Origin: Arcobacter ellisii
GTDB taxonomy: Bacteria; Campylobacterota; Campylobacteria; Campylobacterales; Arcobacteraceae
Length of the DNA stretch: 64,000 nucleotides
Direction: 5' to 3'
Assembly (NCBI RefSeq): GCF_003544915.1
Contig: NZ_CP032097.1
Span: 1,116,001-1,180,000 of the forward strand
Under the pieces are notes generated by a model. The model did not search any database. It was not told where the DNA came from and was given only the letters and a program-made list of their open reading frames with translations. The position numbers were made by a program, and so were the translations under genes. Positions 26,672 through 35,501 of this stretch are shown one piece after another (positions within the stretch are counted from its first letter, which is position 1; each line of letters opens with the position of its first letter).

Positions 26672-28057
26672 ATGCTAAAAATCTTTTTAGGATTATTTTT
26701 AACTATGTTGCATCTCTTTGCAAGTAGTTCACAAAGTGTAAGTGAAGTTTTTCCAGATATAACTATGACTTGGGTTGGAATTAGTTCTTTAGTTATATTT
26801 GTAATTGGTTACTATTTTATAGCAGCTGAAGATAAATATCATGTTGATAAAGCAAAACCAGCTTTATTTATTGGAACATTTATGTTTATGTTGATTGGTT
26901 TATATTACGTATTAAATGATTTAGATATAAATATTTTAAGTAATGATATGAATCATTTGATTTTAGAAATAGCAGGGATTTTCTTCTTTTTATACGTTGC
27001 TATGACTTATATTGAAACTTTAATTTCAATGGGAGTATTTGATAGACTAAAATATAATCTAATCTCAAAAGGTTATACATATAGAAAACTATTTTGGGTA
27101 ACTGGATTTTTAGCATTTTTTATCTCTCCAATTGCTGATAACTTAACAACTGCGCTTATTTTATCTACGGTTTTAATTACAATTGATAAGAATAAAAAAG
27201 AGTTTTTAGTACCAGGTGCTATAAATATTGTTGTAGCTGCAAATGCAGGTGGTGCTTGGTCTCCATTTGGTGATATTACAACTTTAATGGTTTGGACAGC
27301 AGGAAAGGGTGTATTTACTGATTTCTTCTATTTATTCCCAGCTTCATTTATAGGGTTTATTGTAACTTCATTTTTACTTTCAAGATTTGTTCCAAATAGT
27401 AAACCTGCATTTGATATTTCAAAAGAGACAAAACCAGAGTTAATGACAGGTGCAAATATTGTAATTGCTCTTGGAATTTTAACAATTATTTTAGCTGTTA
27501 TTTCTCATCAAGTTTTCCATTTTCCAGCAATGTGGGGGATGTTATTTGGTCTTGCTTTACTAAAACTTTATACAATTAGAATTGTTAAAAAATATAATAG
27601 TCCTTTAAATATTTTTCACTCAATTGCAAAAATAGAAAATAATACTTTACTTTTCTTTTTTGGTATTTTAGCAGCAGTTGGAGCTTTATATTTTATTGGT
27701 TGGTTAGGTTTAGCAGTTGTTGTTTATGAACCTGAAATGTTAGGGGCAACTTGGGCAAATATTGCTGTTGGACTTTTATCAGCAGTTGTAGATAATGTTC
27801 CTGTTATGAGTGCTGTTTTAAAAGCAAATCCTCAAATGGGACTAGACCAATGGATGCTTGTAACTATGACAGCTGGAATTGGAGGTTCATTAATCTCTTT
27901 TGGAAGTGCAGCTGGTGTTGGAGTTATGGGAAAAATGCCTGGAGTTTATACTTTTGCAAGTCATATGAAATATGCTTGGACAGTATTTATAGGATATGTT
28001 GTTTCTGTAGCTATTTGGTATTTACAATACGAAATTTTACAAATTAGTCATTTATAA
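26672..28057 (+). CDS. nhaD: Na+/H+ antiporter NhaD
   Basis: NhaD expels sodium in exchange for protons. The 461-residue protein has an N-terminal signal-like helix, then about twelve membrane segments. Family features include FISPIADNLTTALILSTVL and NAGGAWSPFGDITTLMVW in the first half and SAVVDNVPVMSAVL in the second, all part of the ion-binding core. AAAGGAAA precedes the ATG. Its convergent neighbour is a voltage-gated sodium channel, and the two share a terminator. Confidence 0.93.
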   Translation: MLKIFLGLFLTMLHLFASSSQSVSEVFPDITMTWVGISSLVIFVIGYYFIAAEDKYHVDKAKPALFIGTFMFMLIGLYYVLNDLDINILSNDMNHLILEIAGIFFFLYVAMTYIETLISMGVFDRLKYNLISKGYTYRKLFWVTGFLAFFISPIADNLTTALILSTVLITIDKNKKEFLVPGAINIVVAANAGGAWSPFGDITTLMVWTAGKGVFTDFFYLFPASFIGFIVTSFLLSRFVPNSKPAFDISKETKPELMTGANIVIALGILTIILAVISHQVFHFPAMWGMLFGLALLKLYTIRIVKKYNSPLNIFHSIAKIENNTLLFFFGILAAVGALYFIGWLGLAVVVYEPEMLGATWANIAVGLLSAVVDNVPVMSAVLKANPQMGLDQWMLVTMTAGIGGSLISFGSAAGVGVMGKMPGVYTFASHMKYAWTVFIGYVVSVAIWYLQYEILQISHL

Positions 28058-28058
28058 A

Positions 28059-28089
28059 AAATAAATAAGGTTTTAAACCTTATTTATTT
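28059..28089. terminator. Two-way terminator between nhaD and the sodium channel gene
   Basis: A 15-bp inverted repeat with one central base (AAATAAATAAGGTTT against AAACCTTATTTATTT) overlaps the stop codon of the channel gene. The A- and T-rich arms allow use from both sides. Confidence 0.75.
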
Positions 28090-28880
28090 AACTCTTTTAT
28101 CATAGTTTTTAATTCAACGATTTCTTCTCTTAATTTTTTCACTTCTTCATGGATATGTGTTTCGTTTATATGTACTTCACTTATAATATTTTCTTCTTCT
28201 TTTGCATTTAAAATAGCCATTGCATCAACGATAATAGCAACTACTAAGTTTATCATTACAAATGTTGTAATAAAAATAAATGGTACGAAAAAAATCCAAG
28301 CATATGGATGAATATCCATAATTGGTCGTACAATTCCCATAGACCAAGATTCTAAAGTCATAATTTGGAATAAACTATAAAAAGATTCTCCTAATGTTCC
28401 AAACCATTGTGGGAAAGTTTGAGCAAAAAGATGTGTTGCCATAATTGCAAAAACATAGAAAAATAGAACCATCAATGCAACAACACTTAACATTCCTGGA
28501 ATTACACTAATTAGTGCTGAAACAATTTTTCTCATTTGAGGAACAACTGTAATTAATCTAAATAATCTTAAAACTCTTAAAACCCTTAATATTTCAAATC
28601 CTGGATTTAAAGGAACCAATGAAATTGCAACTATTGTAAAATCAAAAAGACTCCAAGGGTCTTTGAAAAATGAGCTTTTGTGAACATAAATTCTAAGTAT
28701 TATTTCTATTGTAAAAATAGTAATAACAATTTGATTAAAAAGGTTTGTAAAATTTCCAAAACTTGTCATAAAATCTTTTGAAGTTTCTAAACCCATTGTA
28801 ATACCATTTAAAATGATTAAATAAGTAATGAATTTTGTGAAAAATCCACTTTCTATGAAAGTTTTTATATTTTGATACAT
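28080..28880 (-). CDS. Bacterial voltage-gated sodium channel (NavAb orthologue)
   Basis: The 266-residue protein is one six-helix channel subunit that assembles as a tetramer. S4 has the arginine ladder [15 protein letters not shown] (about residues 96-110), the selectivity filter is TLESWS at 175-180, the same numbering as in NavAb, and S6 is [18 protein letters not shown] cytoplasmic coiled coil ends the protein ([15 protein letters not shown]). As I recall NavAb of Arcobacter butzleri, the match is very high along the entire length, which strongly points to a near relative of that species. Confidence 0.96.
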   Translation of the reverse strand: MYQNIKTFIESGFFTKFITYLIILNGITMGLETSKDFMTSFGNFTNLFNQIVITIFTIEIILRIYVHKSSFFKDPWSLFDFTIVAISLVPLNPGFEILRVLRVLRLFRLITVVPQMRKIVSALISVIPGMLSVVALMVLFFYVFAIMATHLFAQTFPQWFGTLGESFYSLFQIMTLESWSMGIVRPIMDIHPYAWIFFVPFIFITTFVMINLVVAIIVDAMAILNAKEEENIISEVHINETHIHEEVKKLREEIVELKTMIKELNK

Positions 28881-28954
28881 ATTACTCCTACTTTTGGTTA
28901 AAATTTTTTTGCAATAATAACCAAAAATTTGTTAAGTAAATATGTATTTAAAAT

Positions 28955-30067
28955 TTAATAAGTAATATCTTTTAATTCCATAATAATCTCTTTTATTCTA
29001 AATGAAATATAACTATCTAAAATTTCATAATCTTGTTTGTTAAGTTTAAATCTTAAAAGAATTTTTTCTCCATCAGCAGTAGAATAAATCTCTTTTACAA
29101 AAGCTGTAGTTTTTATAATATAGTTTAGATTATTACTGTTTTTTTGATTGATATTACAATTAATTGAGATTTTAACATTTGAGTGAATTTTTAAATCAGG
29201 AATTAAATCTTTTGAAAGACATAAAACATGATTGATTGAGATATTTACAATATCAATTTTGATTAGTTTCTTATTTAATTCTATTATAACATTTGAACCT
29301 TTTTTAGGGTCAACTCTTGGAGTTTTTCTATGATGTACATATGAATCTATTAAATTGTTATATTTTAGATGAATCTCATCTTTTTCAAGGTCAACAAATT
29401 GTGTAGTTGTTAATATTTCAACTCCTAAATGAATAGATGAAATAACAACTTGATTATCTTTTTTCATGGTTCTTAGTTGAGTATTGTCTGCTTTCATTTT
29501 AATTATTTGTTCATCAAATTCTAAAATTTGTGCAGCTCTTATAATAGCTATTCCTTTAAAATGGTTAACTAAATTTAATTTTGCTTCTTCCTCTTTTAGA
29601 AAATTTAAACAATCAATTACATCAAATTTATTTTTATTTTCATTAAATTTGTGGCTATTATTAAGTAAAAGTCGTCTAACTGATATTTTTAGAAAATCTT
29701 TTAAATCTTGTTCATTACTATTAAAAGACATAAAACCTGTAACATTATATTTAAAACATTTTATTAATATATGATAATCAACATATTTTGAAAAAAGAAT
29801 AATTTTAATTAAAGGATTGATTTTATGAATCTCTTTTATAAACAAAAATGTAGATTCAATATCGATTACTTCGTTATCAAGTAATAAAATATCAAAATTA
29901 TTTTCATTTAAGTCTATTAGAAACTCTTCTTGAGAATCATAGTTTTTTACATTTTTAAAGATAGATTGAAGATAATCGTTGTATTTATCTGTTATGGAAG
30001 AGTTTTTTTCAATAATAACTAAATCTAATTTTTTTGTAAAATAAGTTAATAAAAAAACATTTAACAC
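28955..30067 (-). CDS. Receiver-like protein with degenerate PilZ-like C-terminus
   Basis: The 370-residue protein begins with a response-regulator fold (about 15-125): LDLVIIEKNS, ILLLDNEVI with the candidate phospho-aspartate, and GFMSFNSNE in place of the usual Lys site. The middle is helical, and from about residue 250 comes a PilZ-like part: YVHHRKTPR (R-x4-R-like) and IVNISINHVLC, where the usual D/N-x-S-x-x-G lacks the glycine. Cyclic-di-GMP binding is therefore uncertain. The start is GTG with AGGATA upstream. It is a single gene with no partner kinase next to it. Confidence 0.65.
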   Translation of the reverse strand: MLNVFLLTYFTKKLDLVIIEKNSSITDKYNDYLQSIFKNVKNYDSQEEFLIDLNENNFDILLLDNEVIDIESTFLFIKEIHKINPLIKIILFSKYVDYHILIKCFKYNVTGFMSFNSNEQDLKDFLKISVRRLLLNNSHKFNENKNKFDVIDCLNFLKEEEAKLNLVNHFKGIAIIRAAQILEFDEQIIKMKADNTQLRTMKKDNQVVISSIHLGVEILTTTQFVDLEKDEIHLKYNNLIDSYVHHRKTPRVDPKKGSNVIIELNKKLIKIDIVNISINHVLCLSKDLIPDLKIHSNVKISINCNINQKNSNNLNYIIKTTAFVKEIYSTADGEKILLRFKLNKQDYEILDSYISFRIKEIIMELKDITY

Positions 30068-30216
30068 AAGGTATCCTAAAATAAAATTCTAACACAAAAG
30101 ATTATTTTACCTTTTTTTCTAAAAATTTTATTGATTTTAATCAATAAATTATTTTTAACTTATTATTTGAAACTTTATATCACAATTTATAACATTTTAG
30201 AGTTAAATAGAAGCTC

Positions 30217-31308
30217 TTAAGACCTTTTATTTTTAAAAAATTGTATTGTTCCATATAAAGAGATTACTCCAAATAAAAACATTGGAGTTAAATTATTTAA
30301 AGCAATATCAAAACTAATATCTTTTAAAAATACTCCTTTTATTAGTTCTAAATAGTATTTTAATGGTATTAAATCTGTAAAAGGTTGAAGCCAAGAAGGC
30401 ATATTTGAAATTGGTGTTGCAAAACCTGAGAGTAAAAAAGAGGGAAGCATCACGACAAAACTTCCTAAAATTGCTTGTTGTTGTGTGTTTGAAATTGAAG
30501 AGATAAATAATCCAATTCCTGACATAGAAAATAAAAATACAATTACACTTAAATATAAAAGCCAAATTGAGCCATTTAATGGAACACCAAAAAGAAAAAT
30601 TGCAATAAAAAGTATAAAACTAGACTCAACAATACTAATAATAAGTGCAGGTAAAAGTTTTCCTAAAAGAATTTCAAAAGAGTTTAAAGGAGATACTAAA
30701 ATTTGTTCAAAAGTTCCTAACTCTTTTTCTCTTGCTATTGATAAAGCAGTTAAAAGCATAGCGACAACCATAGAAATAGAACCAAATAATGAAGGAACTA
30801 TCCACCAAAAGTTATCTAAATTTGGATTGTAAAAGTTCCTTGAGATAATATTTATTTTTGAAATATTTTCATCTTTTTTAAAGCTATTTAAAATTATTTG
30901 ATTTATATAACCTTCAACTATTTGTGAAGTATTTGAGCGTCTTCCATCAAGAATTAGTTGTATATTTGAGCTTCCATTTTGTAAATCTTTTGCAAAATCA
31001 CTTGGGATTACTAAAAATCCTATAGCATCTTGAATATCAATTTTTTCTTTTCCTTCTTCATAACTTTTTACAAAATTTAATGATTTTATATATGATGAGC
31101 CTTGAAAATTTCTTATTAATTCTTGACTTTTTTGACTTCCATCTTGATTTAATAAAACTAAATCTATATTTTTTACTTCCAAAGTTGCTGCAAAAGAAAA
31201 AATAACCACTTGAACAAGTGGTGGAAGAATAACAACCATTAGACTTTTTTTATCATTTTTTATGGCTAGAATCTCTTTTTTTATCAAAGCCAACAATCTT
31301 TGTAACAT
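30217..31308 (-). CDS. ABC-2 type transporter permease (second of pair)
   Basis: The 363-residue protein is an ABC2_membrane_3-type permease: one N-terminal membrane helix (LMVVILPPLVQVVIFSFAAT), a large periplasmic domain of about 150 residues, and five C-terminal helices with the family line SIAREKELGTFEQILVSPLNSFEILLGKLLP, shown in part (EKELGTFEQILVSP). It pairs with the next permease, whose stop abuts its start. Together with the two-domain ATPase and HlyD-like adaptor it forms a YbhGFSR-type exporter for drugs or other hydrophobic compounds. Confidence 0.87.
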   Translation of the reverse strand: MLQRLLALIKKEILAIKNDKKSLMVVILPPLVQVVIFSFAATLEVKNIDLVLLNQDGSQKSQELIRNFQGSSYIKSLNFVKSYEEGKEKIDIQDAIGFLVIPSDFAKDLQNGSSNIQLILDGRRSNTSQIVEGYINQIILNSFKKDENISKINIISRNFYNPNLDNFWWIVPSLFGSISMVVAMLLTALSIAREKELGTFEQILVSPLNSFEILLGKLLPALIISIVESSFILFIAIFLFGVPLNGSIWLLYLSVIVFLFSMSGIGLFISSISNTQQQAILGSFVVMLPSFLLSGFATPISNMPSWLQPFTDLIPLKYYLELIKGVFLKDISFDIALNNLTPMFLFGVISLYGTIQFFKNKRS

Positions 31309-32397
31309 TTATAAACCTTTTTTTGACTTTTTTAGAACTAATAAAAAGAAAAAAGCACCTATTAAAATCATAGAAATAATATTTGAAATAAATATCTCAT
31401 ATATATTTCCTGCTAAAAATATAGTTTGTAAAGACTCTACAAAATATCTAGCTGGAACAATTAAAGTTAGAGTTTGAAGCCATGTTGGCATATTTCCTAT
31501 TTCAAATAAAAATCCTGATAATAAAAATGCTGGTAAAAAACCTGCAATAATAGATATTTGAGCTGCAACAAATTGATTTTTGGCAAGTGTAGAAATAAGT
31601 AAACCAATACTTAAAGATGAAAATAGATAAATCGCACTTAGTATTAATAGTATCCAAAAACTTCCTATAAATGGTATTTGATACCAAAAATATGCAACTA
31701 CAAAACATAAAAGCATAGAGAACATTCCAAGGATAAAATAGGGGATTAATTTACCAACAATAATTTCACTCATAGTTGCAGGTGTTGCCATAAGTGCTTC
31801 CATAGTTCCTCTTTCCCATTCTCTAGCAATTACAAGAGCAGTAAGAAGTGTTCCTATCAAAGTCATAATAACGGCAATAGAACCAGGAAGTAAAAAATAT
31901 CTACTTGATAGTGGCGTATTAAACCAATATCTTGTTAGAAGTTGAATATTCTCTTTATTTGCTATATTATTGTTTTTTGCCCAAAGTTTAATAACTCCAT
32001 TTACATAGTTTTGAATTAATCCTGCACTATTTGGCTCACTTCCATCAGTTATTACTTGTATATCAAAATTGTTATTCTTCCCAAAATCATTATTTAAACT
32101 AAGAATTGCTTTTATTTTTCCTTCTTGCATTTTTTCTATATAAAGATTTTTATTTTTATCTAAATCAACTTCAAAATATCTAGAACTAATAAAAGAAGAG
32201 ATTAACTTTTGAGATAATTCACTATTACTTTTTGAAATAATTGCTATTGGAATTTTTCTAGCATCTAAAGAAACGGCATAACCCATTAGAAAAAGTAAAA
32301 GTAGGGGTAAAATAAAAGCAATTAAAATTGAACTTGGATCTCTAAATATTTGTAAACTCTCTTTTTTGAATAGGGCTTTTAATCTTTTTAAATTCAT
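31309..32397 (-). CDS. ABC-2 type transporter permease (first of pair)
   Basis: A 362-residue paralogue of its neighbour, with the same layout: N-terminal helix SILIAFILPLLLLFLMGYAVS, periplasmic domain, then EWERGTMEALMATPATMSEIIVGKLIP (in part: ERGTMEALMATP) and helices. It overlaps the ATPase gene by 4 bases. Duplication of the permease within one operon is standard for YbhS/YbhR-type systems, which work as heterodimers. Confidence 0.87.
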   Translation of the reverse strand: MNLKRLKALFKKESLQIFRDPSSILIAFILPLLLLFLMGYAVSLDARKIPIAIISKSNSELSQKLISSFISSRYFEVDLDKNKNLYIEKMQEGKIKAILSLNNDFGKNNNFDIQVITDGSEPNSAGLIQNYVNGVIKLWAKNNNIANKENIQLLTRYWFNTPLSSRYFLLPGSIAVIMTLIGTLLTALVIAREWERGTMEALMATPATMSEIIVGKLIPYFILGMFSMLLCFVVAYFWYQIPFIGSFWILLILSAIYLFSSLSIGLLISTLAKNQFVAAQISIIAGFLPAFLLSGFLFEIGNMPTWLQTLTLIVPARYFVESLQTIFLAGNIYEIFISNIISMILIGAFFFLLVLKKSKKGL

Positions 32398-34091
32398 TTT
32401 TCTTCTTTATCATATTGTTTAATTAAAGAGATAAATGTTTCTTGCATAGATACTTGTGAACCAACTAAGTTTTTTAGTTCATCAGGAGTTCCATTTGCAA
32501 TAGCTTTTCCTTTATAAATAAGCATAATTTTATCGCAATATTCTGCTTCATCCATAAAATGGGTTGTTACCATAATTGAAACACCTTTTTTTACCAAACT
32601 ATTTATATGTGTCCAAAACTCTTTTCTTGTAATTGGGTCAACTCCTGAAGTTGGTTCATCTAAAAATAGAACTTTTGGTTCATGCATCACTGAACATGCA
32701 AGAGAAAGTCTTTGTTTTATTCCAAGTGGTAAAGAGTCTGTATTTGTTTGTAAATAGTTTTTAAAATCAAAAATTTCTATCATCTCTTCTATTTTTTCTT
32801 TTCTTTTTTTACCTTTTAAACCATAAATTCCAGAAAAAAATTCAAGATTATCTTTTATATTTAGATTTCCATATAAGGAAAATTTTTGTGCCATATAACC
32901 AATAGAGTTTCTAATAGTTGATTTTGAGTTATATAAATCTTCTCCTAAAACTTTTGCAGTTCCAAAAGTAGGGGTTAATAATCCGCAAAGCATTTTAAAA
33001 GTTGTTGATTTTCCTGCACCATTTGGTCCTAAAAATCCAAAAATTTCACCTTGTCCTATTTCAAAATCTATATTATCAGTTGCTATAAAATCTCCAAATT
33101 TTTTTGTTAAATTTTTTGCTTCGATAAGTTTTTTATCTGATGGTTCAACATTTTTCATATTTCTTACAAGTTTTGAGTGAGCTTGAGTTTTTTCATTTAA
33201 AATATCAACAAAGGCATCTTCAAAAATTGGATTTATTGGTTCGATTTTTATATCTTTTCCTAAAGAATAATAAATATCTTTTTTTAATAATTTATTTTTT
33301 TGTAAATTTATTCTAATTTTTGAACCAACTAATACGGCATCTAAAATCTCATCTTGTTCCAAAATAGTAGTAAGTGCTTCTCTTTTTTTGTAAAACTCTC
33401 CACTTACTAAAAAGACTCTATTTTTCATTTTTTCTCGTAAAACTTGTGGAGTTCCTTGATATAGACAAGTTCCTTCATTTAATAAAATCACTTCATCACA
33501 AATATCAGCTTCATCTAAATAAGAAGTACTCCAAACAACAGCAATATCTTCTTTTAAAAGTTCTTGAACCATTTGCCAAAGTTCAATTCTAGAAATAGGG
33601 TCAACACCAACTCCTGGTTCATCTAGTAGAAGAAGTTTTGGTTTTTTTATTAAGGCACAAGCAAGTCCAAGTTTTTGTTTCATTCCACCAGATAAATTTC
33701 CAGCAAGCCTATCTTTGAATTTTTTCAATGAAGTAAAATCTAAAAGTTCTTCTATTCTTAAAAAAAGATTTTCAACTCCTTGTAAATTTCCATAGAGTTC
33801 CAAATTTTCATAAACACTTAAATCTTCATATAAACCAAATTTCTGTGGCATGTAACCAATTTGTTTTAAAAATTCACTTGAAGTATTTGGCATTTGATAA
33901 CCTAAAACATTAAGTTTTCCAAAACTTGGAGTTAAAAGACCTGTAAGCATTCTAATAAGTGTAGTTTTCCCTGCACCATCTGGTCCAACAAGTCCAGTTA
34001 TTTTTCCACTTTTTATAGAAAAACTGATTTTTTTTATAGCATTTGTATTTTGAAAATTTTTTTCTAAATCTATTGCGTTAATTACTTGCAT
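32394..34091 (-). CDS. ABC exporter ATPase with two fused nucleotide-binding domains
   Basis: The 565-residue protein holds two ABC domains. The first has Walker A GPDGAGKTT, signature LSGGMKQKLGLACAL and Walker B LLLLDEPGVGVDP. The second, from about residue 315, has GPNGAGKST, LPLGIKQRLSLACS in place of the LSGGQ signature and VLFLDEPTSGVDP. The altered second signature is usual for YbhF-like proteins. It drives the adjacent permeases. The start overlaps the adaptor gene by 14 bases. Confidence 0.9.
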   Translation of the reverse strand: MQVINAIDLEKNFQNTNAIKKISFSIKSGKITGLVGPDGAGKTTLIRMLTGLLTPSFGKLNVLGYQMPNTSSEFLKQIGYMPQKFGLYEDLSVYENLELYGNLQGVENLFLRIEELLDFTSLKKFKDRLAGNLSGGMKQKLGLACALIKKPKLLLLDEPGVGVDPISRIELWQMVQELLKEDIAVVWSTSYLDEADICDEVILLNEGTCLYQGTPQVLREKMKNRVFLVSGEFYKKREALTTILEQDEILDAVLVGSKIRINLQKNKLLKKDIYYSLGKDIKIEPINPIFEDAFVDILNEKTQAHSKLVRNMKNVEPSDKKLIEAKNLTKKFGDFIATDNIDFEIGQGEIFGFLGPNGAGKSTTFKMLCGLLTPTFGTAKVLGEDLYNSKSTIRNSIGYMAQKFSLYGNLNIKDNLEFFSGIYGLKGKKRKEKIEEMIEIFDFKNYLQTNTDSLPLGIKQRLSLACSVMHEPKVLFLDEPTSGVDPITRKEFWTHINSLVKKGVSIMVTTHFMDEAEYCDKIMLIYKGKAIANGTPDELKNLVGSQVSMQETFISLIKQYDKEEK

Positions 34092-35079
34092 TATTTTTTG
34101 CTATTTGTAAAGTTACTGGCATCCCTTGTCTTAGTTTATCATCACTATTTTTAATAATAACTCTAAAACTATAAACTAAATCAGCTCTTAACTCTTGAGT
34201 TTCAATATTTTTAGGAGTAAATTCAGCAATAGGTGAAATAAATCCAATATAACCTTCATAAGGCTCATTTCTTGAATCACTAAAAACTTGCATTTCAAGT
34301 CCAGGTTTTATATCCCCTAAATTTTTTTCATCTATATAAGCTCGTACCCAAAATTCATCATTTTTTGCAATTTCTAAAATAGCTTCACCAGCAGTTGCAA
34401 TAGAACCAATTTCTTTATATCTTGTAAGAATGACACCATTAACAGGTGAAGTTATAACAGAATCTTTTATATCTATCTCTAATTTTTCTTTTTGAGCTTT
34501 TAACGCTTTTATTTTTTCTTCTTGGATTTTTATATCTTCATTTCTATAACCGTTTTTCATTAGTTCATAAGCAGCTTTTGCTTTATTTAAAGAAGCAAGT
34601 GCAAGATTATAGTTTAATTCAGAAATAGTATAACTCTCTTGGGATGTAGATTTTGTTTTATATAGATTTTTTTGTCTAATGAAATTATCATTTGCTTTAT
34701 TTAGATTCGCAAGTGCTTCATCAACAGAAGCTTTTGCTTCTAAAATCTCTTCATATCTATAACCTGATTTTAATTTTGATAATTCAATATTTGAAGCATT
34801 TATATTTATTTCAACTTCTTCAAGTGATTTTTTTAAGCTTGAGTTATCTAATTGAACTAAAATTTCATCTTTTTTTACACTTTGACCTTCATCTTTTATG
34901 ATATTTTCTATTTTACCTATAAATCTAAATCCAACTTTTACAGTTCTTGTATCTATATTTCCATAGTATTTTGACTCTTTTTGTGAATTATTGAAAAAAT
35001 TTTTATAATTAAAAAAAACTAGAAAAATTAGAAAAATAATAATGATGCTTGAAATAATAACAATAATCTTTTTCATCAA
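34078..35079 (-). CDS. HlyD/YbhG-like membrane fusion protein
   Basis: The 333-residue adaptor begins with one membrane anchor (IIVIISSIIIIFLIFLVFF), a biotinyl-lipoyl half (GKIENIIKDEGQSVKKDEILVQLD in part), a long helical hairpin (about 80-215), the second lipoyl half (VNGVILTRYKEIGSIATAGE) and a beta barrel. It connects the ABC exporter with an outer-membrane channel, presumably a TolC protein encoded elsewhere. It is the first gene of the four-gene exporter operon. Confidence 0.87.
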   Translation of the reverse strand: MMKKIIVIISSIIIIFLIFLVFFNYKNFFNNSQKESKYYGNIDTRTVKVGFRFIGKIENIIKDEGQSVKKDEILVQLDNSSLKKSLEEVEININASNIELSKLKSGYRYEEILEAKASVDEALANLNKANDNFIRQKNLYKTKSTSQESYTISELNYNLALASLNKAKAAYELMKNGYRNEDIKIQEEKIKALKAQKEKLEIDIKDSVITSPVNGVILTRYKEIGSIATAGEAILEIAKNDEFWVRAYIDEKNLGDIKPGLEMQVFSDSRNEPYEGYIGFISPIAEFTPKNIETQELRADLVYSFRVIIKNSDDKLRQGMPVTLQIAKNNASN

Positions 35080-35240
35080 AAAACCTTATAAGTGTAGATT
35101 ATATTTAATAATAAATAATGAATTATATTTATATTACAAACTCTATTAAATAGAACTTATTAAATAAATAATTTATTGAATAAGTAAATATGTTATTAAA
35201 TAATTAAAAAATGTAGAAAAAGTGTAAGAATAGTGTAATA

Positions 35241-35269
35241 TTGAGTTATTTTTATAAGATTACTTTAAT
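35241..35269 (+). promoter_or_regulatory. Plus-strand sigma-70-like promoter facing the inverted T1SS block
   Basis: TTGAGT at 35241-35246 and TTTAAT at 35264-35269 are separated by 17 bases. The promoter points right, towards genes that lie on the opposite strand. If the block 35283-39541 is turned round, this promoter reads directly into tolC. Box quality is fair; in such AT-rich DNA chance matches are common. Confidence 0.4.
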
Positions 35270-35282
35270 AATTCTTATGTAA

Positions 35283-35501
35283 TCATAGCTTTTTATTTTC
35301 ATCAAAAGAGATAACTTTTCCTTCTCCTCTTACTATCTCATCTACTTCAGAAAAATAAGCCCATACAATAAATAAAAAAACAGTTATTATCCAAACCCAA
35401 AGAATAATTTTCAATTTTTTTGGACTTTTTTCCAAAATAGCTGAATTTAAACTATTCATAAATTCATAATCAGCTTCTGTATAATTGAATCTATTTTTCA
35501 A
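35283..35501 (-). pseudogene. N-terminal fragment of T1SS adaptor (HlyD/LapC)
   Basis: The 72 codons encode the cytoplasmic start, the membrane helix (IILWVWIITVFLFIVWAYFS) and the first strand EVDEIVRGEGKVIS of an HlyD-type adaptor, then stop at TGA. A normal adaptor continues with a lipoyl domain and a long coiled coil. The remainder of such a protein is found at 39542-40504 on the other strand. About 50 residues, covering the first lipoyl half, are in neither fragment. It overlaps the end of the T1SS ATPase gene by 11 bases, the normal lapB-lapC arrangement. Confidence 0.82.

Noticed and set aside
32394-34091. Altered signature motif in the second ATPase domain as loss of function
   Set aside because: LPLG in place of LSGG is usual in YbhF-type tandem ATPases as I know them, so it is not evidence of damage.
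35283-35501. Possible independent 72-residue membrane protein
   Set aside because: Its sequence is the standard N-terminus of a T1SS adaptor, in the normal position after the ABC gene, and the missing part is 4 kb away.
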